Part shown: positions 7,902-15,635 of the stretch, piece after piece
Numbering within the stretch: the first letter of the stretch is position 1
How the letters are laid out: each line of letters starts with the position of its first letter
From: JAXHTH01 sp034211115
GTDB lineage: Bacteria; Planctomycetota; Phycisphaerae; Phycisphaerales; SM1A02
Direction of reading: 5' to 3'
Assembly: GCA_034211115.1 (NCBI GenBank)
Contig: JAXHTH010000167.1
Span: 1 to 42,448, forward strand
Length of the DNA: 42,448 nucleotides
Notes under the pieces: model-generated
Databases searched by the model: none
What the model saw: only the letters and a program-made list of their open reading frames with translations
Told to the model about the DNA's origin: nothing
Program-made: the position numbers and the translations under genes

Positions 7902-8750
7902 CTAGAAGCCGCCTCCCTCCAGGTCGAGCATGTGCCCCTTGCACCCGCGGCGCGAGCAGATCTGGAGAATCCCGCCGGAGCGCACGATCATCGTGACCAT
8001 GGGGGCCCGGCAGAGCGGGCACCTGGACGGGCTCTTCAGCTCCGCGTGACAGTGCGGGCAGAAGAAATCCACCACCGTGTCCGTGCGGATCCCGAACTCC
8101 GACTCGACGGTGAAGCTGCCGTAGAGGGCCGAGAGGCGGAGCCAGCCGTGCTCGCCCTCCGCGGAAGCGGTTACGCGGATGGACGGCGCGCCGTCGATGC
8201 GGTGCGTGGGATCCATCAGGCTGTGATTGCAGCGGGAGCAGCTCACGTCGTAGAGGTAGTGGCGCATGTGCTCCTTGATCTCGGCGTCGTCGAGACCGGC
8301 CCGCGCGCGCTCGATGATGTCAGTCACCTTCGTGGTGTTCACGTGCGAGAAGTAATGCCCGTCCACCACCACCACCGGCCCCAGCGCGCAGGCGCCGAGG
8401 CAGTTGACCGTCTCGAGCGTGAACGCGCGGTCCGGCGTGGTCCCGCCGGAGGGAATGCCCAGCCGGCGCTGAAACTCCTCGGCCACGGACGGCGCGCCGC
8501 GCACGTGGCAGGCGGTGCCCATGCAGACGGAGCAGAGATGTTCGCCGCGCGGCTCGAGACTGAAGGACTTGTAGAACGTGGCGACGCCGTAGATGTCCAC
8601 CAGCGACCGCCCCGTCCGATCGGCGATCTCCCTGAGCACGTCGGGGGGGAGGTAGCTGTACTTGCGCTGCACGTCCTGGAGGATGGCGATGAGCCCCCCG
8701 CGATCCTCCCGGTGCTGGTGGAGAATGGTCTGAACTCCGTCGGTTTCCAT
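7902..8750 (-). CDS. NuoE-like [2Fe-2S] subunit with C-terminal zinc-ribbon extension
   Basis: 282 residues, against ~160-180 for a typical NuoE/HoxE/HndA subunit. Residues 1-150 are the 24-kDa thioredoxin-like fold with [2Fe-2S] ligands C76, C81, C117 and C121, and the helical segment VDIYGVATFYKSF typical of the family. The extra C-terminus carries four CxxC-type pairs (C171/C174, C231/C234, C244/C247, C265/C270), which look like zinc ribbons and are not part of classical NuoE. It should form the diaphorase pair with the NuoF half of the next protein. The ATG at 8750 is well placed, 65 bp after the small cysteine-rich gene. The absence of membrane Nuo genes argues against complex I. Confidence 0.92.
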   Translation of the reverse strand: METDGVQTILHQHREDRGGLIAILQDVQRKYSYLPPDVLREIADRTGRSLVDIYGVATFYKSFSLEPRGEHLCSVCMGTACHVRGAPSVAEEFQRRLGIPSGGTTPDRAFTLETVNCLGACALGPVVVVDGHYFSHVNTTKVTDIIERARAGLDDAEIKEHMRHYLYDVSCSRCNHSLMDPTHRIDGAPSIRVTASAEGEHGWLRLSALYGSFTVESEFGIRTDTVVDFFCPHCHAELKSPSRCPLCRAPMVTMIVRSGGILQICSRRGCKGHMLDLEGGGF

Positions 8751-8815
8751 CGGCGTTGTTCCCGATCAGGGGTGTGGAAGACCTCGCGGGGAGGGCGCAC
8801 CGCGGAGGCGATGTC

Positions 8816-9091
8816 TCACTCGTAGTTCTCGCAATGCCACACGCCGCCCGTGCGCCGCGCGTGGGCGCAGGTGAGGCGATGCTCGCAGTTGACGCAGAGC
8901 CCCTTGAGCCTGGGCGGCGGTCCCCACGGCTCGTCGGCGGCCGCGCCGTGGCCGCCCGGCCCCGAGGCGCGGTGGCGGGCATCCTGAAACAGCGGGCATT
9001 GCGACACAGGACCTCCCGTGGCGAGATAGAAGCAGTACGGGGCATGCCCGCACCGTGCACACAATCCTCCGGCTGGCTTCGCACGCACCAT
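8816..9091 (-). CDS. Small protein with two identical four-cysteine modules
   Basis: 91 residues with eight cysteines in two modules of the same spacing, C-x2-C-x5-C-x11-C (C11, C14, C20, C32 and C66, C69, C75, C87), joined by a Gly/Pro-rich linker. The second module ends GGVWHCENYE. The spacing suggests two small metal sites (zinc or iron-sulfur). I recognise this kind of short cysteine protein near NADH-linked flavoprotein genes in other anaerobe-type genomes, but know of no assigned function. It is the first gene after the sigma-54-type promoter and so leads the electron-transfer operon. The ATG at 9091 was chosen because upstream in-frame sequence runs through the promoter and has no protein-like character. 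Confidence 0.75.
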   Translation of the reverse strand: MVRAKPAGGLCARCGHAPYCFYLATGGPVSQCPLFQDARHRASGPGGHGAAADEPWGPPPRLKGLCVNCEHRLTCAHARRTGGVWHCENYE

Positions 9092-9173
9092 GGCGCCAAC
9101 CTCTCCGGCCGGCTCCCCTCCCGGCCGCGGCCGGGGACGCACGCCGCGTTCCCGATCCGAAGATCCTGTATTG

Positions 9174-9188
9174 GCAAGGATTGTGCCA
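9174..9188 (-). promoter_or_regulatory. Sigma-54 (-24/-12) promoter for the electron-transfer operon
   Basis: On the minus strand the sequence reads TGGCAC-AATCC-TTGC, which matches the sigma-54 core TGGCAC-N5-TTGC with exact spacing. The GG and GC dinucleotides sit where they should. Transcription would start near 9162, about 70 bases ahead of the ATG at 9091. The gene just upstream encodes an NtrC-family activator, the class that sigma-54 promoters require. Confidence 0.85.
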
Positions 9189-9247
9189 TCGGCGCGGGCG
9201 GATCGAACGGCGCTCCGCCCGGCGGACAGCGGCGGCGTCCGAGTTGT

Positions 9248-9270
9248 AAATCGCTTATTTGCAGTGATTT
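9248..9270. promoter_or_regulatory. Candidate upstream activator site (inverted repeat)
   Basis: Imperfect inverted repeat with arms AAATCGCT and AGTGATTT around a 7-bp centre (7 of 8 positions pair). Its centre is ~95 bp upstream of the predicted sigma-54 start, a usual distance for an NtrC-type activator. The stretch is also AT-richer than its surroundings. The link to the regulator at 9385-10755 is an inference. Confidence 0.45.
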
Positions 9271-9384
9271 GCGTGCACAGTCGCGTTCGATCCGCACCCC
9301 TCGGTTCGAGGGCGCGCGGCGATCGCCCGCGCGCGCAGCCGGGGCAATCCGTACCACCGGGGTGAATTGTCCCATCGTATGAGC

Positions 9385-10755
9385 TCAGTCGGCCGGCCCT
9401 TTCGGGGGCCTCGCCTCCTCCGCCGCCTTCAGCTTCTCCCGCAGCGTCTTGCGGTTGATGCCCAGGATCTGGGCGGCCCTGGACTTGTTGCCGCCCACGC
9501 TCGCCACCACGTTGCGGATGTGCTCGCCCTCCACGTCGGCCAGCGTCCGGTTCAGCCCCGCCTCGCGGGCCACGGTGAACCGCATCGCCGAGGGCAGATC
9601 CGGCACGTCGATCACCTCCCGGTCGAACATCACCACCGCCCGCTGCACGAGGTTCTCCAGCTCGCGCACGTTGCCGGGCCAGTGATAGTTGCACAGCACC
9701 TTCAGGGCCTCGTCGGAGAAGCGCGGGGCGGGCCGGCCCATGCCCTCGGCGAACTTCTTCGCGAAGTGGGAGGCGAGCAGGAGCACATCGTCGCCCCGCT
9801 CCCGCAGGGGCGGCATCGTCAGCGTGATCACGTGAAGACGGAAGAACAGGTCCTCCCGGAACATCTCGTTGCGCACGAGGGTGCGCAGGTCCTTGTTCGT
9901 GGCGGCGAGGATGCGGACATCGACCTCGCGCGGCCGGGCCGAACCGACCATGTAGATCTGCCCGTCCTGGAGCACGCGGAGCAGCTTGGCCTGCATCGGC
10001 AGGCCGGTGTCGCTGATCTCGTCGAGAAAGATGCTTCCCCCGTCGGCGGTCTGGAAGAACCCGGCCCGCGACTCGACGGCCCCGGTGAAGGCGCCCTTGA
10101 CGTGCCCGAACAGCTCGCTTTCGAGCAGGCTCTCGGGGATCGAGCCACAGTTGACGGGGACGAACGGCGCCGAGGCGCGGGCGCTGCTGTAGTGAATCGC
10201 GCGGGCGGCGAGTTCCTTGCCCGTGCCGCTTTCGCCGGAGATGAGCACGGTGGCCGAGGTCGAGGCGGCCTTGCCGATCGCCCGGAACACCTCCCCCATC
10301 GCCTTGGAACGCCCGATCAGCCCGGGCAGGCCCGGCGGCGGCTCGTCCGAGCCTTCCTGCGCCTCCCGCCGCGCCCGCAGCACCTCCAGCACCCGTTTGA
10401 CGGCCGAGACCAGCTCCTCGTCGGTGAAGGGCTTGGTGAGGTATTCCTGCGAGCCGGCCTTCACCGCGGTCACCGCCCCCTGGATCGTCGGATAGCCCGT
10501 CACCATCATCACCTCGGTGTCCGGGAGGTTCTCGCGCACGTGGCGGACGAGATCCAGCCCGCTCACCTTGGGCATCTTCAGGTCGGTGATGACCAGATCG
10601 ACGGGCGCATCATCGAGCACGCGGATCGCCTCCACCGCGCCGCGGGCGCTGAACACCCGGTAGCCGTGCGCGCTCAGGTTCCGCTCGATCAGCTCGAGCG
10701 TGTCGGGCGCATCATCGACGACGAGGATTCGCTCCTGCTCAGGATGGGTCTCCAT
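9385..10755 (-). CDS. NtrC-family sigma-54-dependent response regulator
   Basis: 456 residues with three domains. The receiver domain has acidic pocket D14/D15, phosphoacceptor D58 in VITDLKMP and the conserved lysine in LTKPF. The AAA+ domain has Walker A GESGTGKE and the sigma-54 contact loop GAFTGA. The C-terminal Fis-type helix-turn-helix contains NKSRAAQILGINRKTLREKL. The gene start overlaps the end of the kinase gene by 17 bp, so the two are a cotranscribed pair. Its gene ends ~200 bp before a sigma-54 promoter on the same strand, which makes the electron-transfer operon its most likely target. The signal sensed is unknown. Confidence 0.95.
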   Translation of the reverse strand: METHPEQERILVVDDAPDTLELIERNLSAHGYRVFSARGAVEAIRVLDDAPVDLVITDLKMPKVSGLDLVRHVRENLPDTEVMMVTGYPTIQGAVTAVKAGSQEYLTKPFTDEELVSAVKRVLEVLRARREAQEGSDEPPPGLPGLIGRSKAMGEVFRAIGKAASTSATVLISGESGTGKELAARAIHYSSARASAPFVPVNCGSIPESLLESELFGHVKGAFTGAVESRAGFFQTADGGSIFLDEISDTGLPMQAKLLRVLQDGQIYMVGSARPREVDVRILAATNKDLRTLVRNEMFREDLFFRLHVITLTMPPLRERGDDVLLLASHFAKKFAEGMGRPAPRFSDEALKVLCNYHWPGNVRELENLVQRAVVMFDREVIDVPDLPSAMRFTVAREAGLNRTLADVEGEHIRNVVASVGGNKSRAAQILGINRKTLREKLKAAEEARPPKGPAD

Positions 10756-12523
10756 CGGGGGCGTTCTCCGCAGGTTCCTCCGCGCGGTTCACGGGCAGGC
10801 GGACCCGGAAGGTGGTGCCCTGCCCGGGGCGACTGTCGATGTCGATCGAGCCGCGGTGGGCGCTGACGATGCCGTGCACGACGGCGAGGCCCAGCCCGGT
10901 GCCTTCATCCACGTCCTTGGTGGTGAAGAAGGGCAGGAAGATCTTATCGAGAATGTCCCTGCTCATCCCGATGCCGGTGTCCTGCACGCTGAGGATGACC
11001 GATGCGTCGTCCTCCTGCGTGCGGATCGTGAGCGCCCCGCCCTCGGGCATCGCCTGCACCGCGTTCACCACGAGGTTGACGAACACCTGACCGATCTGGG
11101 CGAGGTCGGCGGCGATCATCGGCAGCTCCGGCGCGAGCCGGCGCCGGACGGTGATCCCCGCCTTCAGGCACCGCGCTTCCAGGAAGTAGAGCCCGTCGTC
11201 GACCGCCCGGTTGAGATCGACCTCGACGATGCGGGGCGGCATCTGCCGCGCGAACACCATCAGTTTCTTGATCACCTCCCGCGCGTAGAGCGAGGCGCCG
11301 ATGATCTTCTTCATGTCTTTGCCCGTCTGCTCGGGCAGGTCCGGTGATTTCTCGACGAGCTGGGCGAACCCGAGAATGCTGCCCAGCGGCTCGTTGAGCT
11401 CGTGGGCCACGCCGGCCGCGAGCTGGCCGATCGTCGCCAGCCGGTCGGCGTGGATGAGCTGGTCCTGGAGGCGGCCGCGCTCCTCCTCCGCGTGCTTGCG
11501 CTCGACGGTCAGGGCCACGTCCCGGGCGACCGCGTCGATGAGCTTGCGCTCCTCGGGCAGAAACGCGCCGGCGCTGAACTCAGGCCTCTCCTCCAGGTAG
11601 ACGATGCGCACCGCCCCCCGTCGCTGCCCGCTCACCACGATGTCCGCGGACATCGCGTGCGGGCTCTGCCGGAAGCCGGGCGTCTCGAAACAGCGGTCGT
11701 CGAGGGCGATCCGCGCCTCGGTGGTTTCCGGATACTGCCACGCCGGCGGCAGAAGCTGCACGATGCGCTGAAGCATCTCGTCAAGGGAAAGGTCGCGCGT
11801 CTCGACGATCTGCGCGATGCCGTACAGGCACGTCAGCTCCTTGACGCGCTCGCGGAGGGCCGCCTCGGCGCGGCGATCGGCCACCGCCAGTCCCAGCGAC
11901 TGGGCCACGCCCTCGTAGAACTCGACGTCGCGCTCGGTGAACGCGTCGGGTCGCAGGCATTTGAGCTGAAGGAGACCGATGGTGCCGGTATCGACGAAGA
12001 ACCGGATGAGGGCGAGGGAGGGATACGCCCCGCCCGGTCGCAGGTCATCGGTCGCGCCCGCCGTTCCGTCCTCGGCGGGCAGGGTGATCGTCGCGGCGGT
12101 GTCGCCCGTCCAGAAGCTGCCGTTGCCGGTGAAGAAGGGGCGCGACGAATCGAACCGCCGGCCGGCGACGGCCCGGCACAGACGCTCCAGTGGTGAATCC
12201 TCGCGTGAGGCGGGGATGACGATCCCCTCCTTGTCGGTGATCCACCGCGCCAGCTCGAAGCTGATCGCCTCCTCCGGCCGCCGGGTCGCCTCCCAGCGGT
12301 AGTGCAGCCCGCCGTGACTGAGCCGCACCTCGACCGCATCACAGCCGGAGAAGTCCAGCAGGACCTGGGAGACCTCGCGCAGGAAATCGACGCGCGGCAG
12401 GCCGCGATTGGCGAAGCGCAGGATCGTCCTCGACAGGCGGAGGCTGTCTTCGGTTCGGCCGGTCTGCATCCGGCCCGCCGCCGCGCCGGCGGTCTCGTCG
12501 ATGTTCACGCGCGCACCGGTCAT
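10739..12523 (-). CDS. Soluble sensor histidine kinase with GAF-like domains
   Basis: 594 residues without membrane segments, so the signal is cytosolic. Residues ~30-220 form a GAF-like domain. Residues ~225-345 form a second sensory domain (RVKELTCLYGIAQIV, LPPAWQYPE, FLPEERKLIDAVA) also present in the truncated protein at 1-480. A coiled linker leads to the dimerisation domain with phospho-accepting H374 in AGVAHELNEPLGS. The ATPase domain has N box NLVVNAVQAM and G boxes DTGIGM and GTGLGL. The gene overlaps the NtrC-type regulator downstream. The ATG at 12523 is the first good start, although its ribosome-binding site is weak. Confidence 0.93.
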   Translation of the reverse strand: MTGARVNIDETAGAAAGRMQTGRTEDSLRLSRTILRFANRGLPRVDFLREVSQVLLDFSGCDAVEVRLSHGGLHYRWEATRRPEEAISFELARWITDKEGIVIPASREDSPLERLCRAVAGRRFDSSRPFFTGNGSFWTGDTAATITLPAEDGTAGATDDLRPGGAYPSLALIRFFVDTGTIGLLQLKCLRPDAFTERDVEFYEGVAQSLGLAVADRRAEAALRERVKELTCLYGIAQIVETRDLSLDEMLQRIVQLLPPAWQYPETTEARIALDDRCFETPGFRQSPHAMSADIVVSGQRRGAVRIVYLEERPEFSAGAFLPEERKLIDAVARDVALTVERKHAEEERGRLQDQLIHADRLATIGQLAAGVAHELNEPLGSILGFAQLVEKSPDLPEQTGKDMKKIIGASLYAREVIKKLMVFARQMPPRIVEVDLNRAVDDGLYFLEARCLKAGITVRRRLAPELPMIAADLAQIGQVFVNLVVNAVQAMPEGGALTIRTQEDDASVILSVQDTGIGMSRDILDKIFLPFFTTKDVDEGTGLGLAVVHGIVSAHRGSIDIDSRPGQGTTFRVRLPVNRAEEPAENAPDGDPS

Positions 12524-12899
12524 CAGGTGACGTCCGCCTTGATGATAAACCTCGCCCGGGCCTCATTCCATGACTTGGCCGTGCTGCATACCTCCACGGC
12601 TCGGTCCGGCCGGCGCGGGTTCGACGCTCGACCGGTCAGCGCGTGGCTTGGCATCGTCCGCGCCGGACCGGTCCGGGGCGAGTGACGGTGGCTGGCCACG
12701 GGCCTTCACCCCACGAGGCGAGAAGGGCCGGGTGGTCTCTGGCGTCCACGGCGCCGTTGGTGCCCGGCTGTTCGCCGCCGGCGTCCTCACTGCTCGACCT
12801 GACGGCAGGATGGGCAGATCGCCGCGATGCGGGAAGCACGCGGGGATTTGCGGTATAAGACGTCGGCTCTCGTGGTGGCCCTGACTGCCGAGGAACGTC
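12524..12899. other. Divergent intergenic region between kinase operon and GH32 operon
   Basis: No convincing gene is seen. The region should contain the promoters for the leftward kinase/regulator genes and the rightward glycosidase/fructokinase genes. A good ribosome-binding site (GAGGAACGTC) directly precedes the ATG at 12900, and a weak -10-like TATAAG lies near 12853. Two copies of the palindrome GACCGGTC occur in its middle and are listed separately. Confidence 0.5.
12630..12676. promoter_or_regulatory. Paired GACCGGTC palindromes, candidate operator
   Basis: The 8-bp palindrome GACCGGTC occurs at 12630-12637 and 12666-12673, 36 bp apart. The second lies inside a perfect 14-bp palindrome (12663-12676). 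The position between two divergent operons suits a repressor or activator site, but GC-rich palindromes also arise by chance. Confidence 0.25.
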
Positions 12900-14426
12900 A
12901 TGTATACCGGCCACGGCTTCAATGAATGGGGCATCGGTGATGTCGATGTGGTGAAGGTGGGGGACACCTACCACCTCTTCCACCTGCTCCTGCCGAATCA
13001 CGCGTATATCGCCCATGCCGTGTCAACGGACGGCCTGACCTGGACGCGCGTTCAGAACGCGCTGTTCGTGGGCCATCCCGGATCCTGGGATGACGACATG
13101 CTGTGGACCATGCACGTCACGCCGGACCCCGACCGGCCGGGCTCATGGCGCATGTTCTACACGGGCCTGGCGCGGCGCGAGGCGGGGCGCATCCAGCGCA
13201 TCGGCCTGGCGGTCAGTGATGACCTGTACACGTGGCGGCGGGCGGGGGAGGGATTCCCGATTTCCGCCGCGCCGGAACACTACGAGTCGTCGCCTGAAGA
13301 GGGACGCGGATGGGTCAGCTTCCGCGACCCGTACTTCTGCCGGGTGGGCGAAGAGCGCTGGCTGCTGGTCTCCGGCCGCGTCAATACGGGACCGGTCGTC
13401 CGGCGCGGATGTGTCGCGCTCGCGAGGGAGGTGGGGGCACGGCACTTCGAGTTCGGCCCGCCGCTGCACTTCCCGCGCCTCTACGACGACGTTGAGGTGC
13501 CGTGCCTCTTCGAGCTCGACGGGCAGTGGTACCTCCTCGGCTCGATCCGTGAGGATGTCAAGGTTCACTACTGGTACGCGGCGCGCCCCGAAGGTCCGTT
13601 CGGGAACTACTTTGACAACGTGCTGCTTCCGCGCGGAAACTACGCGGCTCGCGTGTGCCGCGAGGAGGGGCGTTCCACCCTCTGGAACTTCTACTACCTC
13701 GACTCGAAGATCAAGGGGACGGGCAACATGCTGCCCCCGCCGAAGGAGATCTTCACCGGCCGCGACGGTCAACTCAAGCTGCGATCGTTCTCGGGCTTCG
13801 ACCAGAAGGTCGTGAAGACCTACACGACCGAAGCGCTGGCGGGATTCGGCCCCGTTCACCACAATCCCGCGGCGGAGCAGACCGAGCGGGGGCTGTCCTT
13901 CTGGCTTTCGTGTGAGACATCGTTCGAGACGTTCCTCCTGCCGGAGCCGCAGGCGGACTTTCGTCTTCGCGCGACGTTCGAGTTGGCGCAGCTTGGCAAG
14001 TGCGGGCTGGTGCTGCGGATGAGCGACGAGACCGACGGCTATTTCATCAGCCTCGACCTCGTGAAGGGTCTCATCCAGGCCCGCGCGTCCGGTCGCAATC
14101 CGGGGGGCGGCCTCGAGGAGGCGTTCATCTTCAAGCATCTCCAGGCAAACTATTTCGTGGCCAAACGCGGCGACCTGCGCTACGAGATGGAGCTCGTCGC
14201 CTACGGGCGGTACATCGAGTTCTCGCTTGACGGCGAGGTCCTCCTCACGTTCGCCGATGACCGCTATCGGTCGGGCCATATCGGGTACTACACTGAGGGC
14301 GCCCGTCTGCGCATCGATCGGCTCGAACTGGATGTCCTTGCCGAGCCCCGGGGAGAATTGCACGCTGAGCCGTCGCTGCCCGTCGGCCCCATGGAACCGC
14401 AAGACACCGGAGTTGAGCATGCCTGA
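12900..14426 (+). CDS. GH32-like beta-fructosidase-type glycoside hydrolase
   Basis: 508 residues. The N-terminal two thirds have repeated propeller-like segments (DTYHLFHL, RMFYTGLARR, WLLVSGR, WYLLGSI) of the GH32/43/68 superfamily. The GH32-type RDP motif is visible as FRDPYF (R142-D143-P144), and the EC-type acid/base motif as EVPC (E199). The nucleophile is probably D14 or D16 in GIGDVDVV, since the classical NDPNG motif is not intact. The C-terminal third looks like a concanavalin-type beta-sandwich. There is no signal peptide, so it should act in the cytoplasm on an imported sugar such as sucrose or short fructan. The next gene is a fructokinase overlapping by 8 bp, which supports a fructose-releasing role. 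Other five-bladed families cannot be excluded. Confidence 0.82.
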   Translation: MYTGHGFNEWGIGDVDVVKVGDTYHLFHLLLPNHAYIAHAVSTDGLTWTRVQNALFVGHPGSWDDDMLWTMHVTPDPDRPGSWRMFYTGLARREAGRIQRIGLAVSDDLYTWRRAGEGFPISAAPEHYESSPEEGRGWVSFRDPYFCRVGEERWLLVSGRVNTGPVVRRGCVALAREVGARHFEFGPPLHFPRLYDDVEVPCLFELDGQWYLLGSIREDVKVHYWYAARPEGPFGNYFDNVLLPRGNYAARVCREEGRSTLWNFYYLDSKIKGTGNMLPPPKEIFTGRDGQLKLRSFSGFDQKVVKTYTTEALAGFGPVHHNPAAEQTERGLSFWLSCETSFETFLLPEPQADFRLRATFELAQLGKCGLVLRMSDETDGYFISLDLVKGLIQARASGRNPGGGLEEAFIFKHLQANYFVAKRGDLRYEMELVAYGRYIEFSLDGEVLLTFADDRYRSGHIGYYTEGARLRIDRLELDVLAEPRGELHAEPSLPVGPMEPQDTGVEHA

Positions 14427-15330
14427 GGCGCCATTGGTCGGGAGCATCGAAGCCGGCGGCACGAAGTTCGTCTGTACGGTGGGTCGTGGTCCGCACGATA
14501 TCCGGGATGAACTGCGCTACCCCACGACCACGCCTGATGAGACGCTCGGACGCGCCGTTGCGTTCTTCCGGGAGCAGGAAGCGCGACACGGCAGACTCGA
14601 AGCGCTCGGCATCGGCTCCTTCGGCCCCATCGATCTCAATGAGGGCTCCCCGACATGGGGCCACGTCACGAGCACCCCGAAGCCCGGGTGGTCGGGCGCG
14701 GACTTCGTGGGTCGCATGCGGGTGAGCTTCGACGTGCCGATCGGCTGGGACACCGATGTCAACGCCGCAGCCCTCGGCGAGCACACGTGGGGCGCAGCGC
14801 AGGGCATCGACACGTTCGTGTATATCACCGTCGGCACCGGCATCGGCGGGGGCGGTATGAGCCGCGGGCGTCTGCTCCACGGGCTCATTCACCCGGAGAT
14901 CGGCCACATCCGGCCGCGCCGCGATCCCGTGCGCGATCCGTACGAGGGCTGCTGTCCGTACCACGGCGACTGCCTGGAAGGACTCGCGTCAGGATCCGCG
15001 ATCCACGGGCGCTGGAAGACAAGGGGGACCGAGCTTCCGCCCGATCACGAGGCGTGGGACCTCGAGGCCGACTACCTCGCCCAGGGCGTGGTGAGCCTGA
15101 TGCTCATCCTCTCGCCCCGGCGCGTCATCATGGGCGGGGGTGTCATGAAACAGCAGCAGGTCTTTCCCAAGCTCCGTCGGCGCGTGCTCGAACTGCTGAA
15201 CGGGTACGTGCAGTCGCCGGCGATACTCGACGCCATCGACGAGTACATCGTGCCGCCGGCGCTGGGCGATCAGGCCGGCATGCTCGGCGGCATCGCGCTG
15301 GCGCAGCGCGCGCTGGCGCGAACGCTCTGA
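14419..15330 (+). CDS. ROK-family fructokinase
   Basis: 303 residues. The ATP-binding loop GSIEAGGTKFVCTVG at the N-terminus and GTGIGGGGM in the middle are standard ROK motifs. The zinc site is given by HPEIGHIR and CCPYHGDCLEG, in the form typical of bacterial fructokinases rather than glucokinases. It should phosphorylate fructose to fructose 6-phosphate. The ATG at 14419 overlaps the end of the glycosidase gene by 8 bp, so the two are translated from one message and probably channel released fructose into glycolysis. No sugar transporter is encoded beside them. Confidence 0.92.
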   Translation: MPEAPLVGSIEAGGTKFVCTVGRGPHDIRDELRYPTTTPDETLGRAVAFFREQEARHGRLEALGIGSFGPIDLNEGSPTWGHVTSTPKPGWSGADFVGRMRVSFDVPIGWDTDVNAAALGEHTWGAAQGIDTFVYITVGTGIGGGGMSRGRLLHGLIHPEIGHIRPRRDPVRDPYEGCCPYHGDCLEGLASGSAIHGRWKTRGTELPPDHEAWDLEADYLAQGVVSLMLILSPRRVIMGGGVMKQQQVFPKLRRRVLELLNGYVQSPAILDAIDEYIVPPALGDQAGMLGGIALAQRALARTL

Positions 15331-15476
15331 GCGAATACGGCGGGCACGATGACCCGGTCTCACGCTCCAGACGGCCCGGGGAGATACTCCGGCGGCCCGC
15401 TCCGGAGCGCGGGGGCGCATCCCCTGCCACGGCGGCGATAAACGGGGCTGCCGGCGCGTTTGTCAAAGCGGTGCGG

Positions 15477-15635
15477 TTATGGGCATTCACCCCACGCGCC
15501 AAGGAGGGCGAGGAGGTCGGCGGTGTCCGTATCGCCGTCGCCGTCGATGTCACCGTCGCCGGTGCCCCACGCGCCGAGGAGGAACAGCAGGTCGGCGGTG
15601 TCGACATCGCCGTCGCCATCAAAGTCGGCGGGACA
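15477..15635 (-). repeat. Dockerin-like C-terminal tag, copy 1
   Basis: Encodes the last 52 residues of the hexaheme protein: CPADFDGDGDVDTADLL, then a second DxDGDGDTD loop and a terminal GAWGECP. The DNA shares long identical stretches with the copy at 30468-30629. Confidence 0.85.

Noticed and set aside
4680..8750. Respiratory complex I operon
   Set aside because: Only NuoE, NuoF and NuoG-N-like parts are present. There are no membrane subunits or quinone-site subunits, and NuoF is fused to a GltD-type protein.
2375..8750. NAD-reducing hydrogenase or formate dehydrogenase
   Set aside because: No hydrogenase large or small subunit, H-cluster motifs or molybdopterin subunit is encoded.
15387..15407. 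Hairpin CTCCGG/CCGGAG between convergent fructokinase and cytochrome genes
   Set aside because: Only 6 bp of stem, a 9-base loop and no T-tract; too weak to call a terminator.
15477..15635. True cellulosomal dockerin
   Set aside because: The two loops resemble dockerins, but no cohesin or scaffoldin is seen and the tagged proteins are not plant-wall enzymes.
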